DNA of 64,000 nt. Source: Prevotella dentasini JCM 15908 (GTDB lineage Bacteria; Bacteroidota; Bacteroidia; Bacteroidales; Bacteroidaceae). Position numbers and translations under genes: made by a program. Below the pieces are notes generated by a model. It was not told the DNA's origin. It ran no database searches and saw only the letters and a list, made by a program, of their open reading frames with translations. This document shows positions 58,302 to 64,000 of the stretch, in pieces; positions within the stretch are counted from its first letter, which is position 1, and each line of letters opens with the position of its first letter. The stretch is taken from assembly GCF_000614065.1 (NCBI RefSeq), contig NZ_BAKG01000009.1, forward strand, positions 1 to 64,000. The letters run 5' to 3'.

Positions 58302-58453
58302 GTGCAGAATGTTCTTATGCGATGATAGAAATGCAGGTACGGACACTCCGTATGCCCGAACGGGCAATGCGGACGGACTGCCTGCCGGCTGCCGCGGACC
58401 CGCGCCCGGCCTGCCGGCACCGGCACGGGAACGGACGGGAGAACATTCTGCAC
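58302..58453. repeat. 14-bp perfect inverted repeat around a 124-bp GC-rich segment
   Basis: GTGCAGAATGTTCT at 58302-58315 is exactly inverted as AGAACATTCTGCAC at 58440-58453. The segment between has no reading frame or promoter that I can see. It lies 100 bases upstream of recF. Confidence 0.75.
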
Positions 58454-58518
58454 GGCGGAGAAAAACGCTCTCCGTGCGGCATAAAGAATGTCGAGGCCGT
58501 TTCTCCGGCCCTCTGGCT

Positions 58519-58549
58519 TTGTTTTTCAGATAAAATTATTTACCTTTGC
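58519..58549 (+). promoter_or_regulatory. Promoter of recF
   Basis: TTTG at 58519-58522, 19 bases, TACCTTTG at 58542-58549. The ATG at 58554 follows after only CAGCT, so the message is leaderless or almost so. Confidence 0.75.
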
Positions 58550-58553
58550 AGCT

Positions 58554-59669
58554 ATGCTATTAGACAGGCTATCCATTATCAACTATAAGAACATCCGCGC
58601 AGCGTCGCTCGTGCTGTCGCCGAAGATGAACTGCTTCATAGGACATAACGGGGAGGGGAAGACCAATCTGCTCGACGCGGTCTACTATCTCTCGTTCTGC
58701 AAGAGCGCGTTCAACCCGAAAGACTCCGAGGTGATGTGCCACGGGGCGGACTATTTCGTCGTCGAGGGCGACTACACCGGCGACGGCGGAGAGCCGGAAC
58801 AGGTCTATTGCGGCATGAAGCGCGGACAGAAAAAGCATTTCAGGCGCAACAAGAAGGAGTACAAGCGGCTGGCGGAACACATCGGAATGGTGCCGCTGAC
58901 GTTCGTCTCGCCTGCCGACGCTGCGGTCATCGACGGGGGCAGCGAGGAACGCCGGAGGCTTATGGACGTGGTGATAGCGCAGTACGACCGCCCCTTCATC
59001 CGCGAGCTGCAGCTATATAATAAGGTGTTGCAGCAGCGCAACACGCTTCTGAAGCAGGAGACGGAGCCGGACCCGACGCTGATGGAGCTGCTCGAGATGC
59101 AGATGGCGGAGCACGGCGAGGAAATCTACCGCCGCCGGGCAGCCTTCGTCGAGGAGCTGCAGCCCTTCTTTCAGGAAATCTATTCCACCATCTCGGAGGG
59201 ACACGAGGAGGTCTCGCTCTCGTATGTATCTCATTGTCAGCGCGGAAAGCTGCTCGATGTCATCCGCCGCGACCGCGCCAAGGACCGCATCATGGGCTTC
59301 TCGCTCCACGGCATCCACCGCGACGACCTCCTGATGGAGCTGGGCGGCTATCCCATCCGCCGGGAGGGAAGTCAGGGGCAGAGCAAGACTTTCGTGCTGG
59401 CCCTGAAGCTCGCGCAGTTCAGGTTCCTCTGCCGGCGTTCCCCGGGCAACACGCCCATACTGCTGCTCGACGACATTTTCGACAAGCTCGACTCGCGCCG
59501 CGTGGAGCAGATAGTGCGTCTGGTCTCGGGCGAGGGCTTCGGGCAGATATTCATCACCGATACCAACCGCGACCATCTCGACCGGATACTTCAGGCGAGC
59601 AGCTCTCCCTACAAGCTCTTCGAGGTGAGGGGGGGCGAGGTGAGCGAGCTGGCAGGCAGGGCAGACTGA
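58554..59669 (+). CDS. recF: DNA replication/repair protein RecF
   Basis: 371 residues, intact. An SMC-like ATPase that loads RecA at gapped DNA. Walker A GHNGEGKTNLLDA at about 29-41, ABC-type signature REGSQGQSKTFVLALKLAQF near 280-299 and Walker B LLLDDIFDKLD near 312-322. The next gene encodes DUF721, a frequent recF neighbour in Bacteroidetes, where replication-initiation genes are scattered. Confidence 0.95.
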   Translation: MLLDRLSIINYKNIRAASLVLSPKMNCFIGHNGEGKTNLLDAVYYLSFCKSAFNPKDSEVMCHGADYFVVEGDYTGDGGEPEQVYCGMKRGQKKHFRRNKKEYKRLAEHIGMVPLTFVSPADAAVIDGGSEERRRLMDVVIAQYDRPFIRELQLYNKVLQQRNTLLKQETEPDPTLMELLEMQMAEHGEEIYRRRAAFVEELQPFFQEIYSTISEGHEEVSLSYVSHCQRGKLLDVIRRDRAKDRIMGFSLHGIHRDDLLMELGGYPIRREGSQGQSKTFVLALKLAQFRFLCRRSPGNTPILLLDDIFDKLDSRRVEQIVRLVSGEGFGQIFITDTNRDHLDRILQASSSPYKLFEVRGGEVSELAGRAD

Positions 59670-59734
59670 CGCCGCGGCCGTGTTGTCAGACCGTCTGCGG
59701 ACACCCGGATGTTTCATCCTAAAATACAAGTAAT

Positions 59735-60025
59735 ATGTTTCGACGCAAAGTACAGCCTCTGAGCGAGGTCATGGGAAAGCTCCTCCGTCAGCAGGGACTG
59801 GAGATGCCGCTGCAGCAGAAGCGGCTCATTGACGCTTGGGACGAGGTGGCAGGCAGCACCGTGGCATGCTATACGGCCGAGAAAGCGATACGCAACCAGA
59901 CGCTCTTCGTCAAGATTGTCAATCCCGCGCTGCGTGCCGACCTTGCCATGATGCGCAGCGAGCTGGTCAGGAAGCTCAACGCCAAGGTGGGCGGAATGGT
60001 CATTGCCGACCTGAGAGTGTATTAG
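59735..60025 (+). CDS. DUF721 (DciA-like) protein
   Basis: 96 residues. PLSEVMGKLLRQQGLEMPLQ, a central WDEVAGSTVACYT and a C-terminal sheet LFVKIVNPALRADLAMMRSELVRKL fit DUF721. The DciA members of this family load the replicative helicase DnaB in bacteria without DnaC. Location 65 bases after recF supports a DNA-replication role. Confidence 0.88.
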   Translation: MFRRKVQPLSEVMGKLLRQQGLEMPLQQKRLIDAWDEVAGSTVACYTAEKAIRNQTLFVKIVNPALRADLAMMRSELVRKLNAKVGGMVIADLRVY

Positions 60026-60084
60026 CCCCGTCGCCGCCGTGCGCTGCGGCCGTGTCTCCGCCCCGCTTCCAAACAACGTAAAGT

Positions 60085-60786
60085 ATGAAGAAAAATCCCC
60101 ATATCACCCTCCTGCTGCTTGCAGCATTGCTCTTCCTCTCCGCCTCGTGCGGCAGGGAGAAGACCGCCGAGCCTGCCCCCGCGGCCCTCGACACCATTCC
60201 TGTGTTGGTGTCGGACGTCCGCCAGTGCTCAAGGCTCTATACATCGGAGTACCGCATACACAAAATCGTTACCCATTCGGACCAGATGAAGCTGGAGGGT
60301 ACGGTCATGCGGCACAGCTTCAGCGTCAATCTGCCCGTGGGCGAACGGCGCATCGCCATCCCCATGACGGCCGTGCTGAAGGCATACGTCGACTTGGGCG
60401 GATTCTCCGAAGACAACGTCCGGCGACAGGGACGGAAGATTACCATCCTCCTGCCCGACCCGCGCTTTGTCCTCACCGCCACGAAGATTGACCACAAGGG
60501 CGTCCGCCAGTATGTGGCACTGACGCGCCGGAACTTCTCCGATGCCGAGCTGACCGGCTACGGACGGCAGGGCAGGGAGCAGATAATCGGCAGCATACCG
60601 CAGATGAACCTCATAGAGACGGCACGGGCGAGCGCGGCACGGCAGATTGTGCCCCTCGTCAAGGCACTCGGCTACCGCGAGGAGGACATCACGGTAACGT
60701 TCCGCCGTAAGTTCTCATTGAACGACATACGCAGCCTCATTGACAATCAGACGATAGAGAAACGATATGAAGAAGACGTACAATAG
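60085..60786 (+). CDS. DUF4230 protein, lipoprotein
   Basis: 233 residues. The N-terminus ends LFLSASC, a lipobox. The DUF4230 region shows SRLYTSEYRIHKIVTH at about 50-65, then VGERRIAIPMTAVLKAYVDL (a strand-rich domain). Family function is unknown. The stop overlaps the next gene by 20 bases; both carry DUF4230-type features, so they are probably a paired complex. Confidence 0.85.
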   Translation: MKKNPHITLLLLAALLFLSASCGREKTAEPAPAALDTIPVLVSDVRQCSRLYTSEYRIHKIVTHSDQMKLEGTVMRHSFSVNLPVGERRIAIPMTAVLKAYVDLGGFSEDNVRRQGRKITILLPDPRFVLTATKIDHKGVRQYVALTRRNFSDAELTGYGRQGREQIIGSIPQMNLIETARASAARQIVPLVKALGYREEDITVTFRRKFSLNDIRSLIDNQTIEKRYEEDVQ

Positions 60787-61438
60787 TCTGGCCGACCTCT
60801 TCGGGAGCTTCGGCAGAATGGTCTGGGCCGTCGTTGCGGCCGTGGTGCTGCTCGGTGTGGGCATCGGCATCCTCGTATGGCTGAACCGCGACAACCACGC
60901 AGGCGTTACCGTGGAACAGCGCATTGACATCACCCCCACACAGCTGCAACAAATCCGCGACATCGGGCAGTGGGAGTTTCTGGCCGTCAGCGACGAGGAG
61001 CTGGTGGACACCGTGCGCCGCGGTTTCCTCTCCGATGCCGAACTGGTGCGCATCTATTACGGTACGCTGCGGCTGGGCATAGACTTCAGCAAGGCCAGCC
61101 GCCACTGGTTCCGCGTCGAGGGCGACTCGGTGGTCGTGGCGCAGCTGCCGCCCGTAAGGCTGCTCGACACCGACTTCATAGACGAGGCGCGCACGCGGTC
61201 GTTCTTTGAAAAGGGCGACTGGACGGCTGCTGACCGCGAGCAGCTCTACCAGCGGGCCTACAGGAAGATGCTTGCACGCTGCATGACCAAGGAGAACCTG
61301 CACGCCGCCGAGGAAAACGCGCACCGCGAGGTGGAGAAACTGCTGAAGAGTCTGTTCCGGGGCGAGGTGCGGATGAGGGCGGCAGCGTCTCCCGGTTCTT
61401 CCCAAGAGGGGAGGGGACAACGGGGCGCAGGCAAGTGA
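60767..61438 (+). CDS. DUF4230-like membrane protein
   Basis: 223 residues. One membrane helix near the N-terminus (VWAVVAAVVLLGVGIGILVW), then QIRDIGQWEFLAVSDEELV resembling the start of DUF4230 and RIYYGTLRLGIDFSK. The last 22 residues (SPGSSQEGRGQRGAGK) read through a family B palindrome at 61386-61418, so the C-terminus is repeat-derived. Translation is coupled to the DUF4230 lipoprotein upstream by a 20-base overlap. Confidence 0.8.
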   Translation: MKKTYNSLADLFGSFGRMVWAVVAAVVLLGVGIGILVWLNRDNHAGVTVEQRIDITPTQLQQIRDIGQWEFLAVSDEELVDTVRRGFLSDAELVRIYYGTLRLGIDFSKASRHWFRVEGDSVVVAQLPPVRLLDTDFIDEARTRSFFEKGDWTAADREQLYQRAYRKMLARCMTKENLHAAEENAHREVEKLLKSLFRGEVRMRAAASPGSSQEGRGQRGAGK

Positions 61439-61553
61439 AGACAGGCAGCGGCACTGCCGGGGGACGCCCTGACGCACGGTCGCCGAAAGGTTTCCCCTGA
61501 CTCCGGGCAAGGAACAGGGCAGGGCAACGGGCACATTCCACAAACGGATAACC

Positions 61554-62948
61554 ATGTCATCAAATATCTTTCAATCCTCATTCTGGCAGGGGCCGGGGGC
61601 AAGGCGGACGGCCCGCGAGTCGGGCGCGCTCGTCGCGCTCGGAGTGTCCATCGTCGTCGGACAGATAGGGACTATCGTGCTGGGCTTTGCCGACACGCTG
61701 ATGATAGGCCGGCACAGCACCGACGAACTCGCAGCGGCATCGTTTGTGAACAACATGTTCGTGCTCGTCCTTATCTTCGGACTGGGCTTCTCGTATGGCC
61801 TGACACCCATTGTCGGTACTCTTTACGGGCAGGGCAGGCGGTGGCGGGCAGGCGACATGCTCCGCAATGCGCTGCTTGCCAACCTTGCTCTGGCAGTCGT
61901 GCTGACGGGCGCGCTGCTCCTGCTCTACCTGTCGCTCGGCCGCCTCGGACAGCCTGACGAGCTGCTTCCGCTCATGCGGCCCTACTTTCTGGTCAATCTG
62001 GCGTCGCTGCCGTTCGTTGCCTGCTTCAACACCTTCAAGCAACTGTCTGACGGAACGACCGATACGCGCACGGGAATGTGGATTCTCGTAGGCGGAAACC
62101 TACTCAATATCATAGGCAACTACCTCCTCATATACGGTAAGCTCGGCCTGCCCGAACTCGGACTTCTCGGTGCAGGAGTCTCTACGATGCTTTCCCGTAT
62201 GGTGATGGCACTTGCCTTTGTGGCCGTCTTTTGCCTTTCGGACCGTTACCGTCCCTATCGCCGGGGCTTCATGGCGGGCCGCTTCCGTCGCGAACCGCTC
62301 GTCCACCTCTGCCGGCTCGGCTTTCCGCTCAGCCTGCAAATGGGCATGGAGACGGCCGCCTTCAGTCTCAGCTCCGTCATGGTGGGCTGGATAGGCACGG
62401 CAGCATTGGCCGCCCATCAGGTGATGCTGACCATCTCGCAGTTCTTCTTCATGGTCTACTACGGCATGGCGGCTGCCGTGGCGGTGCGCGTGAGCCTGTT
62501 TGCCGGGCAGCGCAACTACGGTGCGGTCGGCCGTTCGGCCAGTGTGGGCTTCGGACTGATACTTGCGATAGCCTTGGTGGTGTCCGTTCCCGTCGTGATT
62601 TTCCGTAGCAGCCTTGGCGGCATCTTCACTGACAGCCGCGAGGTGAGCCTGCTTGTGGCGGAGGTTATTACTCCGCTGATAGTCTATCAGTTCGGCGACG
62701 GACTCCAGTGTGCCTACAGCAACGCGCTCCGTGGGCTTTCCCACGTCCGCCCGCTGATGTTTGTCGCCTTCCTTGCCTACTTCGTCGTCTCGCTTCCGCT
62801 GGGCTATCTCTTCGGCATCCGCCTTGGCTACGGCCTTCTCGGCATCTGGTACGCCTTCCCGTTCGGCCTTACCACGGCAGGCGTGCTGTACTATTGGTTC
62901 TTTCGGAAACGCCTTGGAGAGCTGACGGACGGACAGGCTGACGGGTAG
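61554..62948 (+). CDS. MATE-family efflux transporter
   Basis: 464 residues with twelve helices. ALGVSIVVGQIGTIVLGFADTLMIG near the start and SLQMGMETAAFSLSSVMVGWIGTAALAAHQVM in the second half are the usual repeat-related MATE regions, including the cation-site Asp of helix 1 and the AAHQ motif. It likely exports cationic drugs or metabolites by Na+ or H+ antiport. Substrate unknown. Confidence 0.93.
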   Translation: MSSNIFQSSFWQGPGARRTARESGALVALGVSIVVGQIGTIVLGFADTLMIGRHSTDELAAASFVNNMFVLVLIFGLGFSYGLTPIVGTLYGQGRRWRAGDMLRNALLANLALAVVLTGALLLLYLSLGRLGQPDELLPLMRPYFLVNLASLPFVACFNTFKQLSDGTTDTRTGMWILVGGNLLNIIGNYLLIYGKLGLPELGLLGAGVSTMLSRMVMALAFVAVFCLSDRYRPYRRGFMAGRFRREPLVHLCRLGFPLSLQMGMETAAFSLSSVMVGWIGTAALAAHQVMLTISQFFFMVYYGMAAAVAVRVSLFAGQRNYGAVGRSASVGFGLILAIALVVSVPVVIFRSSLGGIFTDSREVSLLVAEVITPLIVYQFGDGLQCAYSNALRGLSHVRPLMFVAFLAYFVVSLPLGYLFGIRLGYGLLGIWYAFPFGLTTAGVLYYWFFRKRLGELTDGQADG

Positions 62949-63085
62949 ACAGGCTGTTTTCAGCCCGTCATGCGTGCCCCGGAACGGCATCGGCAGGAAG
63001 GAAACAGGCAGGCGGACGGGCGGCATCGGTGACTGAAAGTTGGATATTCTTCGTGCCTTCTGTCCCGTTACTCGTTTTTTTTATG

Positions 63086-63093
63086 TACTTTTG
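63086..63093 (+). promoter_or_regulatory. -7 element of the last gene
   Basis: TACTTTTG, about 60 bases before the ATG at 63154; no clear -33 element. Confidence 0.4.
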
Positions 63094-63153
63094 CACATCG
63101 TTTCGGGGCGGCATGCCCCATTCGTAAGGATAATATCAAAAAACAAACAGATA

Positions 63154-64000
63154 ATGAAACCAACATTATTGCTTCTTGCTGCCGGAATGGGCAGCCGATA
63201 CGGAGGCCTGAAACAGCTCGACGGAGTAGGCCCCAACGGGGAAACCATCATGGATTATTCCATCTACGATGCCATTGAGGCAGGGTTCGGGAAGATTGTC
63301 TTCGTCATCCGCAGGGACTTCGAGCAGCAGTTCCGCGAACAGGTTCTCTCCAAATACGAGGGCCATGTGCCCGTAGAGCTTGTCTTCCAGAGCGTCGACG
63401 CGCTGCCGGAGGGATTCAGCGTGCCCGAGGGGCGCGAGAAGCCGTGGGGTACGAACCACGCGGTGCTGATGGCGAAGGACGTTATCCGCGAGCCGTTCTG
63501 CGTCATCAACTGCGACGATTTCTACAACCGCGACTGCTTTAAGGTCATCGGCAACTTCCTCGCCACGCTTCCCGAAGATGCCCGGGGCAGGTATGCCATG
63601 GTAGGATTCCGCGTAGGCAACACGCTGAGCGAGAACGGAACGGTATCGCGCGGCATCTGCACGACCGATGCCGAAGGCCACCTTGCCAACGTCGTAGAGC
63701 GCACCAAGATAGAGCGCAGGGACGGGAAGGTGCAGTATATCGGCGACGACGGCGAATGGACGGCCACCGACGACAATACGCCCGTGTCCATGAACGTGTG
63801 GGGTTTCACCCCCGACTACTTCGAGTACAGCGATGCCTACTTCCGCGAGTTCCTCTCCGACGAGGCGAACATGGCGAACAAGAAGTCCGAATACTTCATA
63901 CCGATGATGGTGAACAAGCTCATCGGCGACGGAACGGCCACCGTGAAGGTGCTCGATACGACGAGCAAGTGGTTCGGCGTAACCTATGCCGAAGACCGCC
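63154..64000 (+). CDS. Sugar nucleotidyltransferase-like protein (cut by the window end)
   Basis: 282 residues are present and the frame is open at the right edge. LLLLAAGMGSRYGGLKQLDGVGPNGE at the N-terminus is the NTP-transferase signature (glycine-rich loop and Lys), and INCDDFYNRD at about 113-122 carries the metal Asp. The family in Bacteroidales often accompanies a phosphotransferase-type gene, which would lie outside the window. The nucleotide and sugar cannot be told from the part seen. Confidence 0.85.
   Translation, partial: MKPTLLLLAAGMGSRYGGLKQLDGVGPNGETIMDYSIYDAIEAGFGKIVFVIRRDFEQQFREQVLSKYEGHVPVELVFQSVDALPEGFSVPEGREKPWGTNHAVLMAKDVIREPFCVINCDDFYNRDCFKVIGNFLATLPEDARGRYAMVGFRVGNTLSENGTVSRGICTTDAEGHLANVVERTKIERRDGKVQYIGDDGEWTATDDNTPVSMNVWGFTPDYFEYSDAYFREFLSDEANMANKKSEYFIPMMVNKLIGDGTATVKVLDTTSKWFGVTYAEDR

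Noticed and set aside
1-64000. tRNA or rRNA genes
   Set aside because: Scanning by eye for the T-loop GGTTCRA pattern with acceptor-stem pairing and for conserved rRNA segments gave nothing convincing; a tRNAscan or Infernal run could still find one.

Overview
The window reads as a chromosome segment of a GC-rich (visibly well above 50% GC) member of the Bacteroidales, most likely Prevotellaceae. Three things point there: promoters of the Bacteroidetes type (TTTG, 19-20 bases, TAnnTTTG) precede many genes; the gene families are Bacteroidetes-typical (DUF5686, DUF5687, DUF4199, DUF4230, DUF6169, TamB/TamL, smalltalk protein); and a Prevotella-like protein C-terminus (GIYNLQGVR...IYIVDGKKVVKK) is present. 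I saw no rRNA, tRNA, CRISPR array, insertion sequence or prophage.

Layout. 1-2368 holds no gene: three ~175-197 bp repeat units, an AT-rich array of about six degenerate ~65 bp units, several copies of an ATGTTTTTATATAAATAT motif, and a GCATGC cluster. 2369-6681: two membrane proteins, an orphan ParA ATPase with a DUF3408-like partner, and L-serine dehydratase. 7055-9128: an unknown protein and an Asn/Gly-rich lipoprotein. 10170-11359: an M15-type peptidase, an HU-like protein and a smalltalk peptide. 11663-15873 (minus): small envelope proteins, a Crp-like regulator, ApbE, a GT2 glycosyltransferase and a DUF4199 protein. 16542-18613: a decayed adhesin-like gene and a secreted unknown. 19500-23856: a one-chain TPR/kinase/receiver/AraC regulator, a Cys-rich small protein and an MFS exporter. 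24247-25183: a coiled-coil protein and a coupled small-ORF/DUF6169 pair. 25453-27972: a DUF5686 outer-membrane protein. 28339-33483 (minus): an inositol-lipid cluster (Ino1, HAD phosphatase, CDP-alcohol phosphatidyltransferase, ATP-grasp protein, nucleotidyltransferase). 33731-38839: SDR, YecH-like, glutaredoxin-like, GlyA, PyrB/PyrI. 39226-49530: penicillin-binding protein 1A, TamB and TamL. 49947-50203: a probable structured ncRNA. 50815-57636 (minus): flavodoxin-fold oxidoreductase, secreted nuclease, RluA-type synthase, FabG, TetR regulator, ABC exporter pair, unknown. 57880-57984: a probable ~95-nt sRNA. 58554-64000: RecF, DUF721, two DUF4230 proteins, a MATE exporter and a truncated sugar nucleotidyltransferase.

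Two window-wide patterns stand out. First, intergenic regions carry three families of palindromic repeats. Family A (GTAGGGACAG.../...CTGTCC) mostly occurs as facing pairs in which one hairpin has a G-C and the other an A-T pair at the same stem step. Family B is CTCCCC/GGGGAG. Family C is CGAAAACGGCAC/GTGCCGTTTTCG, also with compensatory changes. Second, about twenty otherwise intact conserved genes are broken by a frame change. Most are repaired by restoring a single G or C in a short G/C run, so consensus error is more likely than true decay. For broken genes I give one feature spanning the repaired gene and state where the break lies.
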